Source of the DNA: Zygaena filipendulae | Taxonomy: Eukaryota; Arthropoda; Insecta; Lepidoptera; Zygaenidae | Length of the DNA stretch: 64,000 nt | Direction of reading: 5' to 3' | Assembly (NCBI GenBank): GCA_907165275.2 | Contig: OU015668.1 | Coordinates: 8,613,658-8,677,657 of the forward strand | Part shown: positions 24,493-38,300 of the stretch, in pieces | Layout of the letters: each line of letters begins with the position of its first letter | Numbering within the stretch: the stretch's first letter is position 1 | Notes under the pieces: model-generated | What the model was told of the DNA's origin: nothing | Database searches by the model: none | Seen by the model: the letters and a program-made list of their open reading frames with translations, nothing else | Made by a program: the position numbers and the translations under genes

Positions 24493-24726
24493 GGACGCAG
24501 ATAAACAATAACATGTTAACCCACAAAATGAAGTTATTAATTCAGAACGATTTATGGAGAGTTAGAGAACGTTTTAAATTATGTGTTTACCTTATTACAT
24601 TGTTTAAATGTGTAACTAAATATTGAACATAAAAATGTTGAAACAAAATGGCGCTATAATTTTAAAACTTTAATTTACTCAGAATTTCTCCAGTGTGGGT
24701 TAACACACTATAGCTTATCTATGTCC
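24493..24726. mobile_element. Palindromic MITE of about 234 bp, copy 2
   Basis: Inverted orientation relative to 19832-20066; starts GGACGCAGATAAACAATAAC and ends CTTATCTATGTCC. Confidence 0.75.
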
Positions 24727-25952
24727 AAACGTGTTAGTTAAGGTTTGACGCCTGAACTACTTAACCGATCACCATGAAATTTCGAATACACGTTGTTACA
24801 TAGATATACTAAGTTATATTGTCTATGGATTTATACACTAAATATAATACATTTCATTTAAAAAAACTGTCCCCGACAAAATAATTGATTAACAAAATCA
24901 ACATTACTCTTCATAATTTGAACTCTAAAATCCAGGATTTAGCCTTCAATTGACATTGGCGAAATCGCAGCTATTCAAAGTAAGTGATATAGGCTTCAAC
25001 AAAGAGGGTGTAAAGAAACTCCTTCATTTACGTGTCAACATTTATTAAAACTTGTACAAGGTATGTACACAACACCGACGTGAATACAATATATTAAAAC
25101 CTAGCCGTAGGTACAATTATAATAAAGTATATTACAGTGCACATTAAGCTAAATACAAAATTCACAGAGGTACCAGTCGAGTAAAAAATTTGAAAACTAA
25201 TATCATCTTCATAGAAAATATCATCAGTAAATATTATATTTGAATATTAAAACACTATGTTTTATAGATATTTCACAATACTTTTTGATAATATTGTAGA
25301 TATTCATAAGAGTTTTAGATCATTACTTTTATTAAGTAAAATAATCAAACATCGATTTTCAAATCCAATTAATCACAAAACGAATGCAGAAAATTTATTT
25401 TATACATCATTAATTTTTTTTTTTATATATATGAAAACTTTTATCGGAAAAATCTATTCACTTTTGCAATAAAATATCAATTCTTTCATAAATATGTAAA
25501 CTAAAGTAGGTACATTTTTTTTACGATTACACAGTTGGTACGAGTATAGCAAAAATTGTATAAAATAGTGGTATAAGTATTTAAAAATTAAACCTCAATC
25601 ACAACGACAAAAATGTCTTTTTCATAACCACATGTCATTGACAAACATTAAAATAGTAATTAATTTAAAAATAACTTCATGACGATCAAAACCGTGAACA
25701 AAGTCCGGATTTACCTATTTTGTCTTTCTTAGGTTCGACGCTCACTAGCGGGAAGCCACAGCAGGGGATTTTTAGGTGACAACAATAATGTACCTATCTA
25801 ATTATAATAAAGTTAAAAGTAGGCATATTCATTCGTTAATAATGATTGTTGCTGCTAAGGTAAGCAGCTACGACCATTATTATTGCAACTTAATATCATA
25901 ACGTAGGGAAGATGGAACTCGCCCTTCGTTCTAGAAAATAGTCCATTCTATA

Positions 25953-26154
25953 CTATACTAATATTATAAAGAGGTAAAGTTTGTGAGTTTGTGACGTTGT
26001 AGGGGGTAATCTCTGGATCTACTGAACCGATTTTGAAAATTCTTTCACTTATAGGAAGCTACGGTAGTCCTGAGTGACATAGGGTACTTTTAAACCCGAA
26101 GTTCTCACGGGAACTTCGAAATTACCGCAGGTAAAACCGCGGGGGACAGCTAAT
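25953..26154 (+). repeat. Helitron-like repeat
   Basis: Starts near TACTAATATTATAAAGAGG, contains AACGTTG-type and CCTGAGTGACATAGGGTA blocks, ends GGGACAGCTAAT. Confidence 0.65.
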
Positions 26155-27272
26155 TATACCTTCATTTCAACTATGCCTGATGCCATGTTTACGCCATATT
26201 TCTAGTTCCGTTAGCTGTACATACGTATAAAACTCAAAGTCATGAAAAAAAGGCCAAGTTATAACTAAACGAATGTATACCATAAGTACTCATTAAAGGG
26301 TAGCAACGCATCGTTTTGTTTTCTGATCAAAATGACGGAAGTGGTTTGTATAGGATTAAGAGTGGTTTCCATCGTCACTACAAAACCCCCTACCGTACTG
26401 TCATGCCAGTAGGCGTTGGGCCTTAGATTAAACTGGGTCGATTCTATTTTATACTTGACAAACTTAATTGAGCTAAAATTCATTTCAAATCAATACAAAA
26501 ATTTATTTTCGATTTTATTATAATATATTCAACATAATATGTATATTATCGAACCATTGGCTTGTTTCCAACGTACATTTAAATAAAGATTTATATTATT
26601 GACTTTTGAAAACTAAAATTTGATTACACCACAGGGTAAGGCAAATACTTAATTACAACGTTTCACAATTTAAATTTGATATCAGAGGTTTCGAGTGACA
26701 AAATATTCGACACAACGTAGTTCTACACTCTAAACTCTAATGGCTACCATAAAATAGATAATAAATTATTATTGAACGCAGTAAAATTCCCAACCGCCTC
26801 GGACTCGGGACCGCTCCTAAGCTGTCGGCTCATAACTGATGCTCATCATCGCGGTTCGATCTAGGTACGCATACAATATACATTTACTAACTAATCAATA
26901 AAACTGATCAATATCACAATACACGAGGTGTCAATATAAAAATAGTTTCAACCAGAGTCGCATAAGAAGTAGGAGACATAAAAAATGCAAGAAATTCATT
27001 TCCATCGATCCAAAGACGTTTAAAAACCGCATACAAGCAAGCAGAGGGCAAATTCTGCCTACGGGAATTAAAAAACCGAACCACTACATCAATATGGGTC
27101 TCCTCCCATCTATCGATACTAGGGTAGGTACTCCCATTATGACTCCCGAGAAGATTATTACGGAGGTGTATATTACCCTTTATCATAAATGTATGGTAGG
27201 GTTTTGCGTAAGCAGAATTGCAGCTCAAGCATTGACTTGACCAACATTTCTAAGCTTCGCTTTAGTGTACAT

Positions 27273-27890
27273 CATGGGGCCGTATTTTTGAATCGCTCGA
27301 ATCACTTTCACACACGGAATCGCGAATTCACGTGCGAATGTTCATACATTTTTTAAGCATTCACATGTGAATCTTGCGATTACGTATGCGAAAAGTAATT
27401 CGAGCGATTCAAAAATACGGCCCATGGACCAATATAACTAGAGGACTGACAATCGCCATACTATCGAGCGTGACTCGGAAAAAAAAACGAAAATACTGTC
27501 TTAAATCTAGATGGCGGGGCAAACTGAGCTGTCTTATAGGTTGCAATTTTTCTGCGCTAGGTTCGCTAGTCAACGACGACAAGTTTGTTTTTAGAGTTTC
27601 TACAAATTGCGAACAGATGGCGTCAGAAAAAAGAAATATTTCTTTGGAAATATGAATGAAATTACTTGTCGATACTTACGCCATCTGTTACTATTCAGCC
27701 GTATCACTACAATATTAATCCTTCTACTCAATGAAAAATTGTACATTGGTTTGGTTCACCGATGCTTGATTTCCTCATTTTTTTCCAATTCGTTACTCTT
27801 GGCACCGTCTAGTGCTCTTATTTAGAGTTAGTTTCGAAATCACGCTCGATAGTATGGCGATTGTTAGTCCTCTAGTTATATTGGTCTATG
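27273..27890. mobile_element. hAT-like MITE with 8-bp target duplication
   Basis: Flanked by perfect direct repeats GTGTACAT (27265-27272, 27891-27898). The ends, once the nested palindrome is set aside, are CATGGACCAATATAAC and the complement of CATAGACCAATATAAC, continuing as about 45 bp of inverted repeat. The 8-bp duplication suggests hAT. Confidence 0.75.
27277..27423. mobile_element. Foldback element nested in the hAT-like MITE
   Basis: 147-bp palindrome with arms GGGCCGTATTTTTGAATCG, inserted in the terminal repeat of the outer element and flanked by ATG on both sides. Confidence 0.75.
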
Positions 27891-28384
27891 GTGTACATAC
27901 GTATATTTGGCAAGCGATGCACTTTATAAACGAATATAGGTAATGTTTTGATATTATATAGATAGTTGTAAAGTAATTTTTAATAAAATAAATAAAATAA
28001 ATAAATAATAATTTGAAAGACAGAAATCATTCTAAAAAACATAAGCAATATTTTAAGCATTAAATTTATATTTACGAATAAACATGAACTTAGAATAATT
28101 TCAATGGATTTAATTAAATCTTCACTATTTTTTTTAGATTTGTAGAAAAGCCTTAAAACATATCGCAACCCGCGGTAGAAAAACAATTTATTGTTTACTT
28201 AAAACAAATTATCATTCTCTAAACGAGAAGTCAGTATACACAAAAAACGTGCATAGTTTAGAATGATAAACACGTTAAAAAAATACGTCTGTTTCATCCA
28301 AAAAAGGGAGTGTTGACGTTTAATAAGACGAAAAAAAAAATTCTAATTTGTCTATGACCACTTCGCATGCGGTGAAGCAGGCGC

Positions 28385-29330
28385 TAATGCTACGGCTACA
28401 TATTGAACAAAGATTCGTCGTCGCGTTGTCGCGATAAAAATTCGTGTTCGATCCATGACGGACGTGCTCTGCCACATCAAAAAAACTTCACTACGTTGCG
28501 ATAATCTAGAACGTCGCGATAATCCATTTTGCGGAAAACATGGAAGAGGCGGTTGCACTGTTTCACATGGCTGCTAATAATTATTTACTGCATCTTTATT
28601 ACTTGAACAAAAATAAAAAGATCAAAAAGAGGAATAAAAGGCGATGGTGGATGTTTTTTCTTGTGGTTTGGCTCTTGCGGGTCCCATAAAATTGGTTCAG
28701 GCTCATAATTTTGTATGAATTCTAATACCCCGTCATTACTCCAATCCATGATTTACAAGTTTAATCAAACGCGTTCAAACCGCTCAGCGTCTCGTTATAG
28801 TCAACTAAAGTGCGCGAAGTGTAGCCAACCGCACGAACTTTGTCGCGACAAAACCCCTTGATGTGCGGCAATTTACCGACAGCGGCGCGAAGCCACCGTG
28901 TATTCGCGAAGATGATTCGCGACAGGACGAATAGGCTAGTTTCCTAAATTTTTATTTTTAGTCCGTTTTGTAGATTATTAAAAAATATTGGACACGTATT
29001 TTTTTTTTTTTTATGTTACCAAAAATAACGGAGATATATCAAGTTGAAATTTCACATGACGTCACGCCTCGCTACAGTTTGTTCGCACGTTATAGCGAGC
29101 TGTGACATCACGAGTCCCCCACCCTAAACTTTAATGCGCTTTATCTATGCATATTTCCATTATTTTAAAAAAGCAAAAAATACGTGTCTTTTATTTTTTT
29201 ATTATCTAACTGACGGACTAAATAGAATTTCGATTTTTTTATCCAGGAAACTAGCCTATTCTTTGGCCAGACGAGTCGCGACAACGCAAATCTTCGCGTT
29301 ATCGCGATAATGTGGCCGTAGCATAAGGGT
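28385..29330. mobile_element. TIR element of about 940 bp beside the 3' end of ENTPD copy C
   Basis: The two ends carry imperfect inverted repeats (ATGCTACGGC, then GCGTTGTCGCGA). A MITE (28933-29257) is nested near its right end. No transposase frame is seen. The right end lies about 20 bases beyond the ENTPD copy C stop codon. Confidence 0.5.
28933..29257. mobile_element. AATT-targeting palindromic MITE, third end-type
   Basis: Ends AGGCTAGTTTCCT on both sides as inverted repeats, flanked by AAT and ATT. The CRE-like motifs are partly mutated. Confidence 0.75.
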
Positions 29331-29348
29331 GAAATATGACGGGTGTAT

Positions 29349-32300
29349 TTACGCCGCAGCCGCCGCCGCGATCCGGTTCATCACGGTGGTGTACGCGAGC
29401 CCCAGCGCCCACGACACCTCGTGGCCGTTCACCTTCTTGAACAACTGCAAAGACGATATCAACGTTATATTGTGTAATCTCCGTGCGGCCCATGTTGTCC
29501 TAGTACCAAAAAACTCAGAACTAGATTAGACCACTTCCCCTTTAGCATTAAGGTCAGACAGGGTGAAACTATCGCCACCCGTTATAAAAAATAATTATCT
29601 GCTAAGATCAAGGTACTTGATAAAAAACAATATAGTAGGTTAAAAAGGCATACCAATTTGTGATGATAATTCTGCAGTAATATATAAAAATATGACAAAA
29701 AAAACTGGTCAAGTGCGAGTCGGAATCGCACATGAAGGGTTCCGTACTATTAACTATAAAAAAAACATGTCTGTTGGAGAACCCCCTTAAATGTTTGTTT
29801 TCTTTTAATAAATTTATTTCTAAAGTAATATACCTATAACTAAATATTCTGTGAATATTTCAAGCGTCTACCTGTTGCCGTAATCACGTTTGTTGTATGA
29901 GGCCTACTTAAATATTTATTTTATTCTGTTTTTTAATATTTATTGTTATAGCGGCAAAAAAAATACATCTGTGAAAATTTCAACTCACTATCACGGTTCA
30001 TGAGATACAGGCTGGTGACAGACGCAGAGATGACGGACGGACGATGAGCGAAGTCTTAGTAATAGGGTCCCGTTTTACCTTTTTGGTACTGAACCCTAAA
30101 AACACTATGCGTAAATTTCGAAAATTTTTAAGCTGTATCTGTTAGATAGGTCCTCCGACGGATTTTCTCATTTCCGATTCAATCACAAAGGACTCCCCAG
30201 GGCTAACGTTTCAGCCCTCTTAGCCAAATTGACAATCTATCATCGTTAACTCTATAGGAAACTAAGGTCACCAAAAATTTTACTTTCAATGGACGATTTT
30301 ATGTTTTACAAAAGTTTCATTTACTCAGCAAACAAATAAAACCCAGTATGGGCCTCAGGAGAGCATTTAGTCGGTCATAGTGCAAAATACAGCGAGTCGG
30401 ATCATAGATTGTCAACTTGGTTAAAGGGGCAATATAGCAATTTGTACACCGTCTCACCGATATGGGCTCCCGGTCCTTGATCTTGTACGCGTCCTGCAGC
30501 AGCGCCACCATGTACACGAGGTCGATGCACGCGAACGGCTGGTCCACGTTCTCGGCGGAGCACGCGCGCACGGCGCTCGCGCGGTACTGCGCCACCGACA
30601 CCAGCCCGCCTTTCATCACATCTGAAACAATAAACATCACACACCATAATGTAAAACTAATCGTATCCAAGAAACCAGGGCTGCGGCCTGCGTTTCGAAA
30701 CAGCACTCGTGTGCGGACTGACACTAGCTGTTATAGTTCTCATGTGTCCCTGGTACTCTCAAGTGAGTCGTTCGGAAACATGCAGCTCAACACACCACCG
30801 GTGTGCCACCAAACAACCCGGCGAAATAGTACGGGGATTTGGTGTGGATTCGGAGTATTCGTATTACCAAGCTTCAAAAATGTCGTTCGGAAACACATAT
30901 CACACCACATATTCAGGATATCATATATCAGGAGATCACACGAAGTGTGTAGTTTGAGAACGCAGCTCAGGCTGGGCGTTTCAGAGATAAAAAATATTAA
31001 GATGGCGTGCGATCCGAACTCAATACAATACAATATATTTTATTGCAACAAATGATTTTTACAATATTAAATATAATATAAATTAATTTCATGGCAAATA
31101 GGCGGCCTTATTGCTAGCAGCAATTTTTTCAAGGCAAAAGATTGTCATGCACGAGCTCGAAATATTAATTGTAGCGCGAACTACTAGAGTGCGCGCAAAA
31201 TAAGTCTGCGCGCGGCCAAAATCGGAACTAATCGTTGGCCGTCTGCAGTGTGCCATAGTTGGTTACTTTTCACTACCAGTAGCGCCATCAGTGGCACGCA
31301 GCCTTATCTTGCGCGCACTCTAGTAGTTCAACGTTCAACTCTGTACTAGGCGCAGGGCTCGCGGAGAGGACCAGCGAACGTAGAGAGAGTTGCTCAAGCT
31401 CAAGAGTTGCTCATTCAAGCTGATATTGTTCGACACACACAGCAGCAACAACCTACACCGCTATCACCGTTGTGGAGTTGTCGGTGGACGGAGAGAATGA
31501 GAGAGAGACTTCTATCCATAGTGTGAGTAGTTATCGGCGGCAGTGTGTGGTTCTACCTCACCTATGATGCCCGCGTCGGCGGCCACGTCGTAGAAGTAGC
31601 TCATGGCGGCGACGCGGCCGCGCGGCGGCTGCGGCTCGTAGTCGAGCGTGGCCAGCACGTAGCGCTTCACCAGCGCGTGGCAGCGCTCGTACGCCGCCTC
31701 GCGCTTCATCTTCTCCGGGCGGGGCGCCCCGCTTCAAACATAGATGGTAGATTGTTACACGAAGGAAACCATGACACGATAAACTCGTATTTCAGCGCAC
31801 GAGGGTGTTACAATATGTAAATTGATCACTAATTCTACTGCTCCACCTGCGTGTTAACGCGTAAATTAGTGCGCTAAATAAGGCATTACGTAGATGTGGC
31901 CAACATTTTAACGGGTTAACTTACTAACGGCATTATTTCACTAGAAATTAACGCTTAACGGCACGTTGCAAACTAAATGTAGTCAACACGTATTTTAATG
32001 GCTTAATTAACGCGTAGTTGGATATTAACATCAACGTTAACGTTAACGCAGGAGGAGCGTATTATAAGAAACTTGCAACACTACTAGGACAACATAACAT
32101 ATCAGAGGAGTTTTACCGCTCACCTAATAGTATACTGTTTGTTGGCATACGTCCACTTCTCGAGCTGCACTATCGGCTCCACGCACTGCGACTTGAACGT
32201 GTGGGTGGAGTTGTCGGCCGCCTCCATGCGGAATATGCCGTAGCGGGCCGCGTGGAGGCCCAAGTTGAGGTAGCTGGAGAATACACAAAGCAACACCAAT

Positions 32301-35300
32301 TATTATTTTTATTCCTCTGGAGTTTCGCATTATATGGTGTGTAAATGCATCACGATTATTTTTATTCCTCTGATCTTTGGCATCCCTATGAAAAATTTGT
32401 ATTGTGTAGTTGATGTATTTGTATAGTACATATAGTATATATTTATTATGGTATATGATATGTATAGTATAATGTTGGAGATGCTTTACCCAACCGCCCG
32501 TGTCTATGTATTTTTGTTTGTCCTTTCGCATAATTGGTTGTCTGGAAGAGATCGCAACTATGCGATAAGACCGCCATTTGCTTTCTCCTTTTTCTTTAGG
32601 TACTGTATCATTGTTATTTTATGTGCAATAAAGGATTAAGTAAATAAATAAATAAATAAAGAGCATGGGTAAATGTACATTTTATAATAGCATCGTTATA
32701 ATGTTTGAAGTTGAAATTTATGGTGCTACTGATCGCTAAATCTTTCACGAAGCTTTAAGCCATAGCTGATTCCTAACTGGGCGTCCATGGAATCTGCTCA
32801 AAACGTCTTCATGCGCACATAAAAAACATGACTGTGAAACTTATTGTAAAACACGACCAATCCGCTTTTGCCAATTTCTTATTGACACAAAATAAATTCT
32901 GAAAATTTTAATAATTTACTTTACTGTAAAAAACTGTACTATATAGTATTATATTATCTGTGCTGTAAAGGTACAAAAAATGCACGTGATTTTGGGTATG
33001 GGGGGGGGGTGTCTAAAGTCTCATCACATGTCACCAGGGGAGGGGGGGGCTAAATTTGCTTACACATCACGTGATTGGACAGCCCTTTAGAAGAAAAAGA
33101 AGAACATTAGTAAAGTACCAGGAGAGCATACAACGGCAAGAGTCGAGTCCGAGCAACCAACCTGTGCGTGAACAGGGTGATGTTCTTCCCGGCAGGCACG
33201 ACGTACTGGTCGGCGGGCGGCACCAGCGCCGAGTCCCGCTCACTCAGCTGATACGTGATCTGGGTGGAGCCCCCGCCCAGGTCCAGGGCCGCCATCGTCT
33301 CGCCCTCGCTGAGCAGATCTGCAAACATCGACAAACAGGTTCTAACGACTGAAGATATATTATTATATATCCATCCATCCATCCATCCATCGACTCAGAA
33401 GCCATCGACTAAGTCACATCCGCGATACTCCATACGAGCGTACCGATTTAACTCCCTACTACTACTGCAGGCGGGTTTGTGTGCACACATGCAGGGGGTG
33501 CGTAGGGCTCGCACCAGGGGAGCAGCGAGCGGCGAGAGTACCACATTCGAGTAGATATTGTTCGACACACACAGCAGCAACAGCCTACACCGCTATCAGC
33601 TCTAGGCTCGCCGCTGCGTTCTGGCGGGGCGTGGGGAGGTCAGCAGTTGGCAGGGGGAGACGTGTCGCTTGTTTACGTACGTATAGTTATATCATTCTTT
33701 AACCAATTTTACACTCACTGTGCAAGAGGTTGACGGTGTACCAAATGAATATGCCCTCGTCGGAGCCCTCCATGATCTCCACCGCGTTGGACGCCACGTC
33801 GTACCCCAGCCTGCGAACACGGCACACTCACATTACAGCATAACAACTGTACGAGACTTGACGCAACAACCCTTCGACATAGGATCCCCAATGCGGTGGC
33901 CAGGGGTGGTCCTCCTCTTGCCGCACGATTTCGTCGAAGCCTTTTATTTATTTATTTATTTAACAATTAATGCACACAAGGACAACATAAAAAGAAAGAA
34001 AGTATAAAAGTAAACATGTACAAGGGTCATGCTTATTCCATACAAAAGCTTTGTATTACCGACAGATGCTTTCCTTTGCCATCATTTGTTTTTAAGAGTA
34101 ATTTCCTTGGATGCATTGCATTGAGTCATGTTAGAGGCGGACTCGTTCAGCAACTTTTTGCGGAGTCACTCCGCGGGCGTCAGGAACTCCTGATTAAGTG
34201 CACGCACGCCCATACACCACGCTGATCGTGACCCCGCGGGCATCAGCAGCTCCTGACCGAGCTAGCCCCACTCACTCGGCGATGGCGGCGGCGACGTGCC
34301 GCACCAGCTGCGCCGCCTTGTCGCTGGGCAGCAGCCGCAGCCCGGCGGTGGCGCGCACGATGAGCGGCGCGTCGCGGCGCCGCGCCGCCGGCGTCAGGAA
34401 CTCCGCCCTCTTTATCAACTGCACTATCGTATCCGCGCCCTACACGTCAGCACAAACACACACGAGATTATTAACGTACCAACATCTATAGTGGCTTACT
34501 AACGGTTATCTGTCAGGATTTATCTCCAACAGAGGTACATGAAATAATATGTACAGTTAGAGAAAATAGGAGATCTAGAGTCTAATCAAAGTAATATTAT
34601 AGGAATATTTTTTAAGCAATGCGCAAAAAAATTTTGGTGGTTCAGTAACAGAACACATTTCCATTATTTATTCAAAACTTTTTTATATTATTTTATCCGG
34701 CTTTAAATTAACAAAATATGAACACTATCTGTTCGTAATAATATCAATGGGCGCGCGCGCCGTGCGGCGTACGTGGGGGTGTTGCAGCGGGGGCGAACGA
34801 CCTCGATCAACTGTCGGTACATTGTAACCCACCTAAATACCCAGCCGAACGAGCGCTTCGCGCGCAGCGGTGGCGGCGGCGAATAGAGTAGCCAATGAAT
34901 CAATTGCAAAGTATACATCTTTCGTTCACGATAACTTTACCTTTTTGTACTAAGACTTATCAAAATAAAAAAGGTGTTTATTAAAACGAAATTTAAGTTT
35001 AATTTGTAAAATTTTGCGCACTGAATAAAAAATATTCCTGTATAGGTATCCAGGTCCCAAACCCCAAAATATTTTCTGTGTGTGAGTGCGTGAGTAAGCT
35101 TAACAATAGTGAGAGTTACTTTTTACATCGGATATTAATTATGCTGCAGAAATGTAATGAAAAAAAATATTAAGAACGATCACTATCTTCATACTTGAAT
35201 TGTCTATCATGGCCTTCCAGATAGTGGTATTTATTATATGTGGTACCACAAAGTACCTTCTCTAATAGTAAGTTACAAGTTAATTACCTTAGCTGGATCA

Positions 35301-38300
35301 TCGGCGTAAGACGAAAGGCCTGGCTTGGACTGCTCAAAGTATTCGTCCACGAGGTCCAACGTGGTCGGTCCAAAAACTAGAAACAAAGCAAACACATATT
35401 CTGTCTTTTGTTTAAAAAATAATTGGTTTCGAAACGAACCTCGCAGGCGGCATATTAATATTTAGTAAGGATGTCAAGGAACTTCGACTCCGACTCCGAC
35501 TCCGATAAGTCGGCACTTCAATTGATATTACAACTCCGGTTCCGACACTTTTAAGGTTTATGTATATCGCACCCCACTCGTGGGGTTTCATTGTCAGAAT
35601 ACAGATGAATTACATGATGATTATCACATCTCTCATCTACCACCACCGCCAACTCCGACTCAGATTCCGATTTCGTCTCCGAAAAACCAAGTTTAAATCG
35701 CCCGCGGCCGTAAGTCGACGTGTAAACGGTTGTTTCTCGCTTTACGATTATAGATGACTGACTAGCTGTGACTCGCGGTAATTTCGGAGTTCCCGCGGGA
35801 ATTCCGGGATAACACGTACCCTATGTCCTTTTCTGTACCCCTGACAACGTGCATGCCAAATTTCATCCAAATCCGTTCAGCCGTTTTTGCGTGATTGAGT
35901 AACAAACATCCAAACATCCACACTTTCACATTTATAATATTAGTAGGATTATCAACTGGGACAATCAAGATAAACTCGGTGCTTGGGTTTCAACTTTAAA
36001 CCCGATAAAAGCCCGTAAACGCCCGGGCTATTATCGGGTTTAAGCCCAAGCACCGGGCTGATTTCCCATCTATATTTACGACTAGCGGAGTTCCCGCGGG
36101 AATTCCGGGATAAGAAGTAGCCTGTGACACTCAGGAACACTAGCATTCTATTGGTTTGAGGATTTTGAAAATCGGTTCTGTAGATCCAGAGACTACCCCC
36201 TACAACTTCATAAACTTTATAGCATAAAATAGAAGTTTGATTGGTACCAAAATTAAACATAATTTTAAAACAATAACAATTTTCTTTCCCCAAAGCTGTT
36301 GGTCTTCCTACAAAATAAATAAGTATTATTATTATATCCTAATAATGTTACTATGTTACTCTTTCACGCAAAAACTACTGGATAGATTTAAATGAAACTT
36401 TACAATAATATAGCTTATACATCAGATTAACACATAGGGTACTTTTTATCCCGGAATGGGGACGTGGACTACTTTTGAAAATCAAAATAGTAATTAGTCC
36501 GTCAGTTACAAAATAAAAAAACAATAGACACGTATTATTTACTTTTTTAAATAAATTAAAATATACAGAGATAAAGCGCATTAAAGTTTAGGGTGAGGGG
36601 GTCGTGACGTCGCTAACCGCTAAAACCGCCATACAAACTTTTAGAATAGTGATGTCACGCGAAATTTCAACTCAATAATATCGCCGTTATTTTTTGATTA
36701 CGTAAAAAAGAAAAAATACGTGTCCAAATAATCTACAAGACGTGACAGACTAAAAAATAAAAATTAGTCCACATGCCCATTACCGCGGGAACACTGAAAT
36801 TAACGCGGGTGAAACCGCGGGGCACAACTAGTATTAGTAAATAAATTGAACGCACCTGTGAAAGGTACCCGGAACCTGTAGGCGAGCACCCGGGAGCCCG
36901 AGGAGCCGGCGTCGATGATCACCGCGTAGTGATGCACGCTCTCGTAGCCGAGCCGCTTCGCCAGCCCGTCCAGCCACTGCGCTTGTCCGCCGAACAGGCC
37001 TGATGCAAACAGAAAGAGAAAAAAAAAATTAATCAGTAAGTACTTTTACCACGGAGTAAACGATCGTATTCTATCAATAGGGTATTTGCATGAATTTTTT
37101 TGTTCAGTCTATTTTAAAGATATATGGCCTACTTAAGCAAAAGAAAAAAAATATATGCATGAATTAAATAGAGCGTTTCAAAGTTCCTACTTTAGACCTT
37201 ACCGCCGAAACGCGGAATGACGTCACTAGTTCAAAATTACGCCTTATTAATCTGTAATAGAAATGTCACTGTCGTTTTGACAGGGTCATGTGAAACTGAC
37301 AGACAGATAACTTTAATATCCAAAAGCGAAATTAAGGTTGAACTGTGTCGATTTACTTCCAGAAGTTCCAGTAAAGAATCGAAATGCATCTTACCGATGC
37401 ATTTTAAAGTAAAAAACTTCAGAAAATGGAAAATATGAGTTGACTGTATGCACTTAGTTTCTTTTGCCTTCTCTGAAAGAGGTAAATGTTTCATAAAAAA
37501 ATAAAAGTGATGTCATGTGTCGAGCTTGGCTATGATTGGTGTTTCGTTGCTACGTTCCGTTTCACAAAATTAAAAGTTGAATATTTTGGAAACTATTGAA
37601 TTTTTTTTAGTAAATCTTTCACGATAACGCTTTTCTAAGGCTCTATTTTTGAAATATTGACACAATTTCTTATTATAAATTTCATGCAAGTACCCTAAAT
37701 TAATTGACTCTTTTAGTCTTTTTTACTTTCGTCTGGAATTTCTAATAATTAGGTGAGTCTTTAATTTTTTTTGTACAAGTACCTACTTAAATCTCATTTC
37801 AATTATTATTTCTAGACACGTGACAACGGTAAAACTTGTCACCACTCTTGTAGAACTAAACTACACTAAGTACCTACAGAATAGGTACACAATAGGTACA
37901 AAAATAAGTTAACTGTAAAACTACAATACCTAATTAACATGAGAATGAAAGAGTATATTTACAAACTGACGAGTTCAACATACGTATTCATTCATTGCTA
38001 GCACTAGAGTCGCTACGTGCCTTTGTATGAGTAATAAATTTAAATAGACTTATTTTCCCAGTTGTTGAGGTTACGCATCAAAATGTGGCACGGCACTCAT
38101 AGTATGCACGCTACTCAAAAGTATAAATGTATAATCACCATTATAAACAACTACTGACTGTAAGGTGCAAAATTGATTGCAGTCCCTTTTGTTTTTCTTC
38201 CTATATAAGTACCTATATAAGTCATAATTTTATTATATGATTCACATACTTCCATGATCTTGATTCAATGAATAAGCACCATAAAAAAAACAGTAGAAAA

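Larger units (their letters stand above)
21555..29348. other. Spacer between ENTPD copies B and C
   Basis: No gene recognised. It holds interspersed repeats (22640-23075, 24493-24726, 25953-26154, 27273-27890, 28385-29330) and a short CA run near 24122. About 23100-24400 and 24800-25900 are plain AT-rich sequence with nothing I can support. Confidence 0.6.
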
